A DNA stretch of 64,000 bases from Oxalobacter paraformigenes (GCF_000158475.2 NZ_KI392030.1:595912-659911); one strand, 5' to 3'; positions 54,317-64,000 are shown, numbered from the stretch's first letter. Numbers and translations are program-made. Notes: generated by a model not told the origin, from the sequence alone.

Positions 54317-56473
54317 ATGAAAAAAGCACTAGTCGTTTGTCCTTATTGCGCTTCGGGCTGCAAAATCAGCTTTACGGTGGAAAACAATAAAATCGTCAAG
54401 GCCGAAGGCGCCAACGGTGTTACCAATCAGGGCGAGTTGTGTCTGAAAGGCTATTATGGCTGGGAATTCCTGAATGATACCCGCTTGCTGACTCCCCGGT
54501 TGACGCAGCCTATGGTCCGTTACAAGCGTGGCGAAAGTTTCACGCCCGTTTCATGGGACGAAGCGATCCGTTTCGCCAGCTCGAAACTCATGGAGATCAA
54601 GGCAAAGTACGGCCCGGATTCGATTTTCGTCAGCGGTTGCGCTCGTGGCCCCGGCAATGAAGCCAATTATGTTGCCCAGAAATTCGCGCGCGCAGCAGTA
54701 GGCACAAACAATATCGACTGTTGTGCCCGTGTCTGTCATGGCCCGTCGGTGACCGCGCTGGAACAGACGGTAGGCAGCGGTGCCATGAGTAATTCAATTG
54801 TTGAAATCGAAGACACGAAATGTCTTCTGATTTTCGGCTATAACGCGGCCGATTCCCATCCGATTGTGGCGCGTCGCATTCTGAAGGCCAAACAAAAGGG
54901 CGCCAAAATCATTGTTTGCGATCCGAGGGTGATCGAATCCGCGCGTATTGCCGATATTCATCTGCAAATGAAAAACGGTTCCAATATGGCGCTAGTCAAC
55001 GCCATGCTGCATGTTCTGATCGAGGAAAACCTTTACAACAAGGAGTATGTCGAGAATTATTCCGAAGGTTTCGACAAGATGTGGGAAACCGTTTCACAAT
55101 ACACGCCGGAAAATACGGCGGAAATCACCGGTCTGGATCCTCAATTGGTTCGGGAAGCTGTCCGCATGTATGCCGCTTCCCCGTCGGCGACAATTCTTTG
55201 GGGAATGGGTGTGACCCAATGGGGGCAAGGTGTCGAAACCTGCATGGGGTTGTCGAATATTGCCGTCATTACCGGAAATTTGGGACGGCCGAACGTTGGT
55301 GTCGGCCCGGTTCGCGGGCAGAACAACGTTCAGGGTTCTTGTGACATGGGAGCAATACCGGGACAATTTCCGGGTTACCAGTCTGTCGAGGATCCGGAAA
55401 TTCGTGCCAAGTTCGAGAAAGCCTGGGGTGTCGAATCGCTTCCGGCCAAAAAAGGGATTCCCATTACCGAAGTCGGACACAATGTCCAGGAAGGAAAGCT
55501 GAAGGCGGTTTATATTTTCGGAGAAGATCCCTTGCAGACGGAACCGGATCTGTCGGCGGTTCGCGAGGCGTATGAAAAGCTCGATCTGGTCATCGTTCAG
55601 GACATTTTCATGACCAAGACGGCCATGCAGGCGGACGTTATTTTCCCCGCAACGTCCTGGGGCGAACATGAAGGAGTCTATTCGGCAGCCGACCGTGGTT
55701 TCCAGCGTTTCTACAAGGCTGTCGAACCGAAGGGCGATGTCAAGCCCGACTGGGAAATCCACAGTCTGATGGCGACCGCCATGGGATACCCGATGAAGTA
55801 CAACAATACGCAGGAAATCTGGGATGAAATGCGCCAGTTGTGTCCGCTGTATTATGGTGCCACTTACGAAAAGATGGCCGGGCTGGGTTATGTTCCCTGG
55901 CCTTGTCTGACGGAAGACGATCCCGGCGCGCAATGGATGTACAAGGGGAACAAATTCAACACCCCGAACGGCAAAGCCAGGTTGATCGCGGCGGACTGGA
56001 AACCGCCTCTGGATCAGATCGACAGCGAATTCCCGCTGATTCTGTCCACCGTTCGTGAAGTCGGTCATTATTCCTGCCGTTCCATGACAGGCAATTGTTC
56101 GGCCTTGCAGACGCTGGCGGATGAACCCGGTTATGTCCAGATGAATATGAAAGATGCTGAAGAACTGGGCATCCGGGATCAACAGCTGGTCTGGGTGGAA
56201 TCCCGTCGCGGAAAAGTGATCAGTCGCGCGCAAGTCAGCGAACGGACGAATCGGGGTGCCGTTTACATGACGTATCAATGGTGGATCGGGGCCTGTAACG
56301 AATTGACGGTCGAGCATCTGGATCCTTATTCCAAGACGCCGGAATATAAATACAGCGCTGTTCGCGTTCATAAAATCGACGACCAGAAATGGGCGGAACA
56401 ACATCTGGCTCATGAATATGAACAGATGAAACAGAAACTGGCCAAAGCAGTGGACGAAGCGGTAGCGGCCTGA
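54317..56473 (+). CDS. fdhF: molybdenum formate dehydrogenase, cysteine-type FdhF
   Basis: A 718-aa cytoplasmic enzyme that oxidises formate to CO2 at a Mo-bisMGD centre. It resembles E. coli FDH-H over the full length. The N-terminal 4Fe-4S ligands are Cys8, Cys11, Cys15 and Cys42. The active site RVCHGPSV has Cys140 (codon TGT, 54734-54736) where E. coli has selenocysteine, and His141 and GMGVTQWGQGVE are conserved. ATG 54317 follows GGAGGAATT. A Mo (or W) cofactor is implied by the mod, mobB and fdhD genes nearby. In an oxalate or formate user it would supply reducing power. Confidence 0.95.
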   Translation: MKKALVVCPYCASGCKISFTVENNKIVKAEGANGVTNQGELCLKGYYGWEFLNDTRLLTPRLTQPMVRYKRGESFTPVSWDEAIRFASSKLMEIKAKYGPDSIFVSGCARGPGNEANYVAQKFARAAVGTNNIDCCARVCHGPSVTALEQTVGSGAMSNSIVEIEDTKCLLIFGYNAADSHPIVARRILKAKQKGAKIIVCDPRVIESARIADIHLQMKNGSNMALVNAMLHVLIEENLYNKEYVENYSEGFDKMWETVSQYTPENTAEITGLDPQLVREAVRMYAASPSATILWGMGVTQWGQGVETCMGLSNIAVITGNLGRPNVGVGPVRGQNNVQGSCDMGAIPGQFPGYQSVEDPEIRAKFEKAWGVESLPAKKGIPITEVGHNVQEGKLKAVYIFGEDPLQTEPDLSAVREAYEKLDLVIVQDIFMTKTAMQADVIFPATSWGEHEGVYSAADRGFQRFYKAVEPKGDVKPDWEIHSLMATAMGYPMKYNNTQEIWDEMRQLCPLYYGATYEKMAGLGYVPWPCLTEDDPGAQWMYKGNKFNTPNGKARLIAADWKPPLDQIDSEFPLILSTVREVGHYSCRSMTGNCSALQTLADEPGYVQMNMKDAEELGIRDQQLVWVESRRGKVISRAQVSERTNRGAVYMTYQWWIGACNELTVEHLDPYSKTPEYKYSAVRVHKIDDQKWAEQHLAHEYEQMKQKLAKAVDEAVAA

Positions 56474-56494
56474 TACGCGGTTATGGCAGACAGC

Positions 56495-56529
56495 AAAAAA
56501 CCTCTCCCTTAAAAGGGAGAGGTTTTTTT
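56495..56529. terminator. bidirectional terminator between fdhF and the aldehyde dehydrogenase gene
   Basis: AAAAAACCTCTCCCTT and AAGGGAGAGGTTTTTTT form a 16-bp perfect stem with a 2-base centre, flanked by A and T tracts. It serves both convergent genes. Confidence 0.93.
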
Positions 56530-56548
56530 GGGGGGTACGCTTGCGGTT

Positions 56549-58003
56549 TTAGCGTTTCAGCAGCGACAGCCAGATGGTTTTCGGTTCGGTAAAGTTTTCC
56601 AGCGCGGCTTCGCCGTGTTCGCGCCCGAAACCGGATTCACCCGTGCCGCCCCACGGGAGACGGACATCGGTATAGCCGTAGGTATTGACCCAGACCGTGC
56701 CGGCTTTCAATTCCTGCGCAACCTTGTGAATGCGTGTGACGTCCGCGCTCCAGACTCCGGCCGCCAGACTGAAAGCGGTGCCGTTGGCGATCCGGATGGC
56801 ATCTTCTTCATCCTCGAATGGGATCACACTGGCAACCGGCCCGAAAATTTCTTCCTGGGAAATGCGCATTTCATGTTTGACGTCGGTAAAAATGGTCGGC
56901 GCAACGTAAAAACCCCTGTCGCCGACACGATTGCCGCCATAGGCAACGCAAGCGCCTTCTTTCCTGCCGACATCAATGTAGTCCATGACCGTATTCAACT
57001 GGTTTTTGGAAACCAGCGGCCCCATGATGGTGTCAGGAGATGCCGTATCGCCAATCCTGATTTTTTGGGCACGTTCAATCAGCCGGTCAACCACTTCGTC
57101 ATGGATTTTTTTATGAACCAGAATACGCGATCCGGCTGAGCAAACCTGTCCCGCATTGAAAAAAATGCCTGACGCCGATCCACGAATGGCGCTGTCCAGA
57201 TCGGCATCGTCGAAAATGATGTTGGCCGATTTGCCGCCAAGTTCCAGTGTCAGTTTCTTGAAGTTGACAGCGGCTCCCTGCATAATGCCCCTGCCGACTT
57301 TTGGCGATCCGGTAAAAGTGATTTTATCGACCTGGGGATGGGCGACCATCGCATCCCCGACAACACTGCCCTTGCCGGTTACAATGTTCAGTACGCCAGG
57401 CGGCACCCCGGCTTCGAGCGCCAGTTCACCGATACGGATAGCGGTCATGGGCGTCAGTTCAGCCGGTTTGACGATCAGTGTGCACCCGCAGGCGAGGGCC
57501 GGTGCGATTTTCCATATGCCGATCATGATCGGGAAGTTCCAGGGCACAATGGCACCGACGACACCGACCGGTTCGCGAACGGTATAGGTCAGGGCGTCGG
57601 TTCTGGCGGGAATGACCTGACCGATGATCTTGTCTGTCCATCCTGCATAATAACGCAAGGTGTCGATGGCAGCTGGCATATCCTGCCGCCTTACGCTGGA
57701 AATCGGTTTGCCGGCATTCAGGCTTTCCAGCGCGATCAGTTCTTCCTGATGTTTTTCAAGCAGATCCGCCAGACGGTTCAGAATTCTTCCCCGTTCGGCC
57801 GCACTGATTCCATTCCAGACTTTTAATGCGGCACGGGCAGCCCGGGCTGCGATATCGACATCCTTTTCACTGCCGGCTGCGACATGGGCGATAACTTCTT
57901 CGGTTGCCGGATTCAGAATAGTGGAATACTTTCCGCTTTCGGGGGGAACCCACTGGCCGTTGATCAGCAATTCGTATTGCGGAATTTTCGTTTTATCGTT
58001 CAT
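56549..58003 (-). CDS. NAD(P)+-dependent aldehyde dehydrogenase
   Basis: A 484-aa enzyme of the betaine-aldehyde/aminobutyraldehyde dehydrogenase type. The NAD-binding motif is VGVVGAIVPWNFPIMIGIWK. The general base Glu254 is in LELGGKSANII and the catalytic Cys288 in FFNAGQVCSAG. ATG 58003 lies 6 nt after GGAG and is preferred to the ATG at 58015. The substrate is unknown. It sits between fdhF and modC and is transcribed alone. A link to formate metabolism is only positional. Confidence 0.88.
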   Translation of the reverse strand: MNDKTKIPQYELLINGQWVPPESGKYSTILNPATEEVIAHVAAGSEKDVDIAARAARAALKVWNGISAAERGRILNRLADLLEKHQEELIALESLNAGKPISSVRRQDMPAAIDTLRYYAGWTDKIIGQVIPARTDALTYTVREPVGVVGAIVPWNFPIMIGIWKIAPALACGCTLIVKPAELTPMTAIRIGELALEAGVPPGVLNIVTGKGSVVGDAMVAHPQVDKITFTGSPKVGRGIMQGAAVNFKKLTLELGGKSANIIFDDADLDSAIRGSASGIFFNAGQVCSAGSRILVHKKIHDEVVDRLIERAQKIRIGDTASPDTIMGPLVSKNQLNTVMDYIDVGRKEGACVAYGGNRVGDRGFYVAPTIFTDVKHEMRISQEEIFGPVASVIPFEDEEDAIRIANGTAFSLAAGVWSADVTRIHKVAQELKAGTVWVNTYGYTDVRLPWGGTGESGFGREHGEAALENFTEPKTIWLSLLKR

Positions 58004-58195
58004 AAAAATCTCCATCAGGAAACAGTTGTGTATTCGTTTTCAAATCATTTTTTCGTGCTCTTGCCACTTTTGCGAAGTAACGAAAAAGCGTAACAAGAAT
58101 TATTTGCATTCATTATAACGAGATATTCATTTTTCAGCCGGACACAGCTATTTTTGTGTTCCGGGGAGAAAACGCTTTCAGTTTTACCGGGTAAA

Positions 58196-59272
58196 TCAGT
58201 CGATTACGGCAATTCCTTTTACCTGGGCGAAGATGGGTTTGCCGGTATCCAGTTTGAGGATACTGGCGGATTTGCTTGTGATTCTCGACAATAAGCGAGT
58301 ACCTTTTGCATCGAGCTCAACCATGACCTGGCCCTGGGTGTTGTCTGAAAAGTTGACGACAGTTGTGTCGAGAATGTTCAGGATGCTGGTATTCTCCGGT
58401 TTTTCTGTCGTCAGGCTCACATCCCGCGCCTGAATGCGCAAACGCACTTTTTGTCCTATCCGGAAACTGCCCATTGGCAGATAGATCTGACCGCCCGGAA
58501 AAGACAGCGTACTTAAATAAAACTGCAGGTCTTCTTCAACGATGTTTCCCTCGATTACGGCAGAAGCAGTGTCATAATAGGCCAGCGGCAAATCGAGACG
58601 GGTCAGCATCTCGTTTGTTTTGCCGGCGGCGACAATCTGTCCTTTATCCAGTAACACGAGGTGATCTGCCAGTGAACTGACTTCCTCAAGAACATGACTG
58701 ACATAAAGAACCGGAATGTCGAGTTCTTCATTCAGGCGCTGAAGGTAGGGAATGATTTCCGATTTCCGTTTCATATCGAGCGCAGCCAGCGGTTCATCCA
58801 TCAGCATGATTTGGGGACTGGTCGCCAGCGCACGGGCGATACTGACACGCTGTTTTTCACCGCCGGAAAGCGTTTCCGGCATTCTGTCGAGCAAATGACC
58901 GATGCCAAGCAATTCCACGGCTTTTTCCAGAGAAATTTTTCTGTTTTCCGTATCGATGCGTTTCATGCCGTATTGCAGATTGTCGGTTACGCTCAAATGG
59001 GAAAACAGACGGGCATCCTGAAAAACGAAGCCGAGAGAACGTTTGTGAGTCGGAATGAACAGCTGGCAACTGTCGTCTTGCCAGGTTTTGTCTTTTATCC
59101 GGATCATGCCGTTTTCCGGTTTGACGAGTCCTGCAACGGCACGCAGCAGTGTGGATTTTCCCGCGCCAGACGCGCCGAAAAGGGCTGTAATTCCTGATCC
59201 GGGAAGCGACAGATCGAAGTTCAGTTCATAATCGGGATAACGGACTTTCCCTTTGAAAAAAAGGCTGTTCAT
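58196..59272 (-). CDS. modC: molybdate ABC transporter ATPase ModC
   Basis: A 358-aa ATPase. Walker [17 protein letters not shown] is near 33, the signature [15 protein letters not shown] near 133 and Walker [12 protein letters not shown] near 153. A C-terminal MOP-like (TOBE) molybdate-binding domain (about 295-358) defines it as ModC. It overlaps modB by 4 nt. Confidence 0.95.
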   Translation of the reverse strand: MNSLFFKGKVRYPDYELNFDLSLPGSGITALFGASGAGKSTLLRAVAGLVKPENGMIRIKDKTWQDDSCQLFIPTHKRSLGFVFQDARLFSHLSVTDNLQYGMKRIDTENRKISLEKAVELLGIGHLLDRMPETLSGGEKQRVSIARALATSPQIMLMDEPLAALDMKRKSEIIPYLQRLNEELDIPVLYVSHVLEEVSSLADHLVLLDKGQIVAAGKTNEMLTRLDLPLAYYDTASAVIEGNIVEEDLQFYLSTLSFPGGQIYLPMGSFRIGQKVRLRIQARDVSLTTEKPENTSILNILDTTVVNFSDNTQGQVMVELDAKGTRLLSRITSKSASILKLDTGKPIFAQVKGIAVID

Positions 59273-59940
59273 GATGGACGTTTGTTCGGGTTCACCAAGT
59301 AAAGCGCCAGCAGGACAAGAAATGCGAAAACCAGCATGCCTCCGGACAACCAGTATGCCTGTGTATATTCAAGTGCCTCGACATGATCGTAAATCGCTAC
59401 GGACAGTACGCGCGTTTTTTCGGGAATATTGCCGCCGATCATCAGGACAACGCCGAATTCGCCTACGGTATGGGCAAATCCCATGACAATGGCGGTGAGG
59501 TATCCGGATTTTGCCATCGGCAAGATGACCGTGAAAAAGGTGTCCAGTGGTGAAGCGCGTAATGTGGCCGCCGCTTCCAGGGGCTCTCTTCCGATTGCCT
59601 TAAATGAATTCTGCAAGGGCTGGACGACAAACGGCAGCGAATAAATAACGGATGCAAGGAGCAAGCCGGAAAAACTGAATGGCAATGACGGCAATCCAAG
59701 CCATGCAAAGAAGCGCCCGATCGGGCCGTTCGGCCCCATCATGATCAGCAGATAAAAACCGAGCACGGTCGGCGGCAGTACGAAAGGCAAGGCGACCAGT
59801 GCATTGACCGGGCTGCGCCACCATCCTCGGGTATGGGACAGGTTCCACGCAAGCGGCGTCCCGATGATCAGCAGGATGGCAGTCGTCAATGTCGCCAGTT
59901 TGAGGGTTAGCCAGATGGCGGACAGATCGGTTTCCGTCAT
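59269..59940 (-). CDS. modB: molybdate ABC transporter permease ModB
   Basis: A 223-aa inner-membrane permease. The helices and the EAA loop [23 protein letters not shown] near 140 contact Mod[16 protein letters not shown] near 50 is typical of ModB. It starts 12 nt after modA and its stop overlaps modC. Confidence 0.95.
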   Translation of the reverse strand: MTETDLSAIWLTLKLATLTTAILLIIGTPLAWNLSHTRGWWRSPVNALVALPFVLPPTVLGFYLLIMMGPNGPIGRFFAWLGLPSLPFSFSGLLLASVIYSLPFVVQPLQNSFKAIGREPLEAAATLRASPLDTFFTVILPMAKSGYLTAIVMGFAHTVGEFGVVLMIGGNIPEKTRVLSVAIYDHVEALEYTQAYWLSGGMLVFAFLVLLALYLVNPNKRPS

Positions 59941-59952
59941 GATCGGTGCCCC

Positions 59953-60747
<795 letters not shown>

Positions 60748-60756
60748 ATTTTAGCA

Positions 60757-60776
60757 GAACAATTTTAAAATTGTTC
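60757..60776. promoter_or_regulatory. second perfect palindrome in the modA-modE region
   Basis: GAACAATTTTAAAATTGTTC is a 20-bp perfect palindrome between the ModE-like site and modE. No U-run follows, so it is not a terminator. It does not look like a ModE half-site. It may bind another dimeric regulator of modE-fdhD; none can be named. Confidence 0.5.
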
Positions 60777-60809
60777 AAACTTTTGTTTTTTGAACGGTTG
60801 ACGGAAAAA

Positions 60810-61580
60810 ATGAGCGATCCAGTTTCTCTTGCCAATGCATTTGCCTATGGTACGGCCGACAAGCGTATTGAGGTTTTGCGGAAAATCGGCGAGACCGGTT
60901 CCATTTCGCAGGCTGCCCGGGAGGCCGGTATCAGTTACAAGGCTGCCTGGCAGGCAATCGATACCCTGACCAATCTGACGGGAGTCTCGCTGGTCGAAAA
61001 GATTGTCGGAGGTATCGGAGGCGGCGGAGCCAAACTGACGGATGAGGGATTGCAACTGCTCCGGATCGCAGGGGCGCTGGAAAAGAAGCGGCAGGAAGTG
61101 CTGGATGAGTTCAGGGAAGAAAAAATCGATGCCATTGATGCGCGTTTTTCGCATTTGTCGATCAGAACGAGCATGCGGAATTATCTGCCCTGTCGCGTCA
61201 AGGGGCTGAAAATGAGCGGACAGATCGTCCGTGTCTGTCTGGAAGTCCATGAAAGCATGGCGGTTCTGGTTGCCAGAATCACGCGTACGAGTGCCGAACT
61301 TCTGGCTCTGAAACCGGGACTGGCCGTGGTGGCCATGTGCAAGGCTACGGCTGTCCGGGTTTCAGGGGAAGCGAGGTCTTCCGGTCTTTCCACGGCCAAT
61401 CAGTTTCAGGGTACGGTTAGCCGTATCTCGAAAGGGGAAAAGGAAGACGAAATTACCATTGAACTGTTCCCCGGGTTGCAACTGGTCGGTTTTGCATCTG
61501 CCGGAGAAGAAATCGAAACAGGCGGACAGATTCAGGCTTCGGTTGATGAATCGGCTGTTGTAGTCGCGCTTTTGCCGTGA
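60810..61580 (+). CDS. modE: molybdate-responsive regulator ModE
   Basis: A 256-aa regulator. The N-terminal winged helix has SISQAAREAGISYKAAWQAID near 30 and IVGGIGGGGAKLTDEG. Two C-terminal molybdate-binding TOBE domains (about 115-255) each begin with a SxRNxLxG-like segment (TSMRNYLPCRVKG, and STANQFQGTVSRI). ATG 60810 is the conserved start; an upstream TTG is unlikely. It shares its 3' end closely with fdhD, implying one operon. Confidence 0.93.
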   Translation: MSDPVSLANAFAYGTADKRIEVLRKIGETGSISQAAREAGISYKAAWQAIDTLTNLTGVSLVEKIVGGIGGGGAKLTDEGLQLLRIAGALEKKRQEVLDEFREEKIDAIDARFSHLSIRTSMRNYLPCRVKGLKMSGQIVRVCLEVHESMAVLVARITRTSAELLALKPGLAVVAMCKATAVRVSGEARSSGLSTANQFQGTVSRISKGEKEDEITIELFPGLQLVGFASAGEEIETGGQIQASVDESAVVVALLP

Positions 61581-61588
61581 GGAAATGC

Positions 61589-62389
61589 ATGGATAACTGT
61601 CTGGAATCGTCGGAACTGACTGTTGATCGCTGGGAAAAAGGTCGAATCCAGCGCCTGAAGGATACGGTCGCGGAAGAAGTTCCTGTCGCACTGGTCTATA
61701 ACGGCATTTCCCACGCGGTGATGCTGGCGACGCCGGCCGATCTGGAAGATTTTGCATGGGGTTTTTCACTGACCGAAGGAATTGTGACCTCCGTAAAAGA
61801 AATTTATGCATGTGATGTGGTCGAGGCTGAAAACGGACTCCGGATCGAACTGGATATTGCCAGCGAGCGGTTTCAGTATTTGAAAGAAAGAAGACGCAAT
61901 CTGGCGGGGCGCACCGGTTGTGGCCTGTGCGGTACGGATTCGCTATCCCAGGCGGTCAAAATGCCGCCCCGTGTTGCCGGAAATCCTTCTTTCAGTATGG
62001 ATATGCTTCACAAGGCATTCGAAAAAATGGATAAAATCCAGCGCCTTAAAAAACGGACCGGAGCGACGCATGCCGCCGCCTGGCTGGACGGGAACGGAAA
62101 TGTCGAGATAATCCGGGAAGACGTGGGGCGTCATAATGCGCTGGACAAGCTGGTTGGGACGCTTTACCGGCAAGCAACGGATCGTTCGTGCGGAGCGGTT
62201 CTGGTAACGAGCCGGGCCAGTTACGAGATGGTCCAGAAATGCGGAGCGGCCGGAATCGGCATGCTGGCAGCCATATCGGCGCCAACGGCACTGGCGGTGC
62301 GTATGGCCGATGCCATCAATCTGACATTGGTCGGTTTTGTCCGGCAAGGAAGCCATACCGTTTATACCCATCCTTATCGGCTTGTTTAG
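61589..62389 (+). CDS. fdhD: FdhD sulfurtransferase for formate dehydrogenase
   Basis: A 266-aa protein. Family motifs are GFSLTEGIVTS near 56, the catalytic loop GRTGCGLCGTDSL near 107 (two Cys), and GRHNALDKLVGTLY near 180. It moves sulfur from IscS to the Mo-bisMGD cofactor, which is essential for FdhF activity. ATG 61589 follows GAGGAAATGC and lies just past the modE stop. Its presence beside modE ties cofactor maturation to molybdate sensing. Confidence 0.94.
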   Translation: MDNCLESSELTVDRWEKGRIQRLKDTVAEEVPVALVYNGISHAVMLATPADLEDFAWGFSLTEGIVTSVKEIYACDVVEAENGLRIELDIASERFQYLKERRRNLAGRTGCGLCGTDSLSQAVKMPPRVAGNPSFSMDMLHKAFEKMDKIQRLKKRTGATHAAAWLDGNGNVEIIREDVGRHNALDKLVGTLYRQATDRSCGAVLVTSRASYEMVQKCGAAGIGMLAAISAPTALAVRMADAINLTLVGFVRQGSHTVYTHPYRLV

Positions 62390-62397
62390 TTTGCTTT

Positions 62398-62426
62398 TTG
62401 TACGGATTCGTATCAATCTGTACAAT
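62398..62426 (+). promoter_or_regulatory. sigma-70 promoter of metY
   Basis: TTGTAC (62398-62403), a 17-bp spacer and TACAAT (62421-62426), 39 bp before the metY ATG. TACG-GATT-CGTA inside the spacer is a small inverted repeat that could be an operator. Confidence 0.6.
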
Positions 62427-62464
62427 GTGAAACATCCTTATTATTCATCCCGCGATTATTGATC

Positions 62465-63751
62465 ATGAAATTTGAAACTCTTGCGATTCATGCCGGTTAT
62501 TCTCCGGATCCCGTAACCAAATCGGTTGCCGTCCCTATTTACCAGACCGTAGCTTACGCTTTCGACAACGCACAGCACGGCGCCGATCTGTTCGATCTGA
62601 AAGTGCCGGGAAATATTTATACCCGTATCATGAATCCCACGAACGACGTACTGGAAAAACGTGTTGCCGCACTTGAAGGCGGTGTCGGCGCACTGGCGCT
62701 GGCGTCCGGCATGACGGCTGTTTCTTACGCTATCCAGACCATTACAGAAGTCGGTGACAATATCGTCGCGTCGAGTACGCTGTATGGCGGCAGCTATAAT
62801 CTTTTTGCCCACACTTTTCCCCAGTATGGCATTGAAGTCCGCTTTGCTGATCCTTTGTTGCCGGATGATTTCTCGGCGCGGATCGACAGCAGGACAAAGG
62901 CCATTTTCTGCGAATCCGTCGGCAATCCGCTCGGCAATGTGACCGATATTGAAAAACTGGCCAATATCGCTCATGCTCACGGTATTCCGCTGATCGTGGA
63001 CAATACGGTGCCGACGCCCTATTTGTGCCGTCCTTTTGAATGGGGCGCCGATATTGTCGTGCATGCGCTGACGAAATCGATGAACGGCCACGGAAACAGT
63101 CTTGCGGGCGCTATTGTCGATAGCGGCAAATTTCCATGGAAAGAAAACCGGGAAAAATTCAGGCGTTTGAGCGAGCCGGATGTTTCCTATCATGGCGTCG
63201 TTTATACGGATGTATTCGGCGATGCTGCCTATATCGCAAGGGCCAGGGTAGTGCCGTTGCGGAATATGGGGGGAGCACTCTCGCCGATGAACGCTTTCCT
63301 GATTCTGCAGGGTGTCGAAACGTTGCCGCTGCGTATGGACAGAACCTGTGAAAATGCGCTGGCGATCGCCAGATTCCTGAACGATCATCCGAAAGTATCC
63401 TGGGTAAACTGCGCGGCATTGCCCGATCATCGCGATCATGCGTTGCTTCAGAAATACATGAATGGCAAAGCGCCGAGCTTGCTGTCTTTTGGTGTCAAGC
63501 CGTCGGGAAGCATGAGCGCACGCGAGGCAGGCGCCAAAGTGCTGGACGCTTTCAAGCTGTTTACCCGGCTGGTCAATATTGGCGATGCCCGTTCTCTGGC
63601 CACACATTCGGCATCGACTACCCACCGCCAGTTAAGTTCGGAGGAACTGAAAAAAGCCGGGGTCAGCGAGGACATGATCCGCTTGTCTGTCGGACTGGAA
63701 CACTCGGAAGACCTGATTGCCGATCTGGATCAGGCTTTGGCGGTTATCTGA
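62465..63751 (+). CDS. metY: O-acetylhomoserine sulfhydrylase (aminocarboxypropyltransferase)
   Basis: A 428-aa PLP enzyme of the Cys/Met gamma family that makes homocysteine from O-acetylhomoserine and sulfide. Typical segments are FETLAIHAGYSPDP, YTRIMNPTNDVLEKRVAALE near 57, the PLP-Lys motif DIVVHALTKSMNGHGNS near 203, and SASTTHRQLS near 383. The length and the extra central loop fit MetY better than the shorter MetZ. ATG 62465 is preferred to the TTG two codons upstream. Confidence 0.93.
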   Translation: MKFETLAIHAGYSPDPVTKSVAVPIYQTVAYAFDNAQHGADLFDLKVPGNIYTRIMNPTNDVLEKRVAALEGGVGALALASGMTAVSYAIQTITEVGDNIVASSTLYGGSYNLFAHTFPQYGIEVRFADPLLPDDFSARIDSRTKAIFCESVGNPLGNVTDIEKLANIAHAHGIPLIVDNTVPTPYLCRPFEWGADIVVHALTKSMNGHGNSLAGAIVDSGKFPWKENREKFRRLSEPDVSYHGVVYTDVFGDAAYIARARVVPLRNMGGALSPMNAFLILQGVETLPLRMDRTCENALAIARFLNDHPKVSWVNCAALPDHRDHALLQKYMNGKAPSLLSFGVKPSGSMSAREAGAKVLDAFKLFTRLVNIGDARSLATHSASTTHRQLSSEELKKAGVSEDMIRLSVGLEHSEDLIADLDQALAVI

Positions 63752-63764
63752 GGCGTTTGGTTTG

Positions 63765-63801
63765 CAAAAAACAGGACAATTCTCTTTGTCCTGTTTTTTT
63801 A
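63765..63801. terminator. terminator after metY
   Basis: AAAAAACAGGACAA, loop TTCTCT, TTGTCCTGTTTTTTT: a 14-bp perfect stem with a T-tract, 14 bp after the metY stop. It can act in both directions. Confidence 0.93.
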
Positions 63802-63981
63802 TAAGGACAAAAGGAAGCTTTCCGGAATCTTTCGGGCATTTTGTATTCAAACGTAAAAAAGCTGTACATTGACAGTCAGTGAAGCAAACTGTGAAAACAG
63901 GGCTGGCTGATCGTTGAATTGATTTTCCTGTTTTGCCTAAAGTCAGCTATTTCAGACAACTTTTACGGAGAGCCGTTAGAG
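63802..63981 (+). other. intergenic leader region before the last gene
   Basis: No gene is seen. AAAACAGG (near 63895) and CCTGTTTT (near 63929) are an 8-bp inverted repeat with a 25-base loop. TTGACA near 63870 may be a -35 element, but no good -10 is obvious. Confidence 0.35.
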
Positions 63982-64000
63982 ATGAATACGTTTAAACGTT
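63982..64000 (+). CDS. start of an unidentified gene, cut by the window edge
   Basis: ATG 63982 begins MNTFKR, with GGAG at 63967-63970 upstream. Only six codons are inside the window, so neither family nor reality can be judged. The basic, aromatic start would suit a signal peptide. Confidence 0.35.

Noticed and set aside
54734-54736. Selenocysteine in FdhF
   Set aside because: The codon is TGT, not TGA, and the frame is open without recoding.
55094-56413. A 439-codon minus-strand open frame opposite fdhF
   Set aside because: It is a shadow of fdhF caused by codon bias. Its translation shows no family features and the plus-strand frame is an unambiguous FdhF.
62456-63625. A 389-codon minus-strand open frame opposite metY
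   Set aside because: Shadow of the metY coding sequence with no recognisable domain.

Overview
The window is a gene-dense, chromosomal-core segment of a betaproteobacterium of the order Burkholderiales, most likely Oxalobacteraceae and probably close to Oxalobacter. Support comes from the type of 16S sequence, moderate GC content, the betaproteobacterial sigma factor/DUF3619/DUF3106 cluster, a PPi-dependent phosphofructokinase, and a large investment in molybdenum-dependent formate oxidation. This assignment is inference; a 16S comparison would settle it. I see no prophage, insertion sequence, CRISPR array or integrated element.

Layout. 1-5578: a complete rRNA operon (tandem promoters, 16S, tRNA-Ile, tRNA-Ala, 23S, 5S, terminator). 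5657-8869: a spermidine-synthase-like protein, an RluA-family pseudouridine synthase and PPi-phosphofructokinase. 8870-9823: a poorly coding stretch with a probable gene remnant, then tRNA-His. 9981-16649 (minus): TolC, a PCMT-family methyltransferase and a MacAB pump with its own NodT-type outer-membrane lipoprotein. 17132-23519: uppP, recQ, a secreted phosphoesterase-like protein with degenerate motifs, mutS. 23656-26920: ilvI-ilvH-ilvC. 27362-30303: an ECF-like sigma factor coupled to two small membrane proteins, then a YbbA-like ATPase and tesA, divergent with overlapping start codons. 30308-31549: rnfH, ratA and smpB. 31572-37067: the complete isc operon (iscR-S-U-A-hscB-hscA-fdx-iscX) with an IscR-type operator, followed by erpA. 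37645-39678: argC and rplM-rpsI. 39944-48784: a LysE-type exporter, a ZIP transporter, an M48-like lipoprotein, dut, coaBC, lspA, ileS and ribF. 48942-51291: an orphan peptide-binding protein and mobB.

51315-62389 is a functional block for formate oxidation. It holds a GltD/NfnB-like flavo-iron-sulfur oxidoreductase, divergent from a HydN-like four-cluster ferredoxin and a cysteine-type FdhF formate dehydrogenase. With them are an aldehyde dehydrogenase, the molybdate importer modABC, its regulator modE and the sulfur-insertion protein fdhD; mobB lies just upstream. Together these supply molybdate, build and sulfurate the Mo-bisMGD cofactor, oxidise formate, and probably pass the electrons to NAD(P) or ferredoxin. 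The window ends with metY and the first codons of another gene.

The most interesting signals are the split FdhF/HydN/GltD-like electron-transfer module, the ModE-like operator plus a second perfect palindrome at modA/modE, the sigma/DUF3619/DUF3106 unit, two proteins whose catalytic motifs look lost (M48-like and calcineurin-like), and a probable ATT start codon in the ZIP transporter gene.
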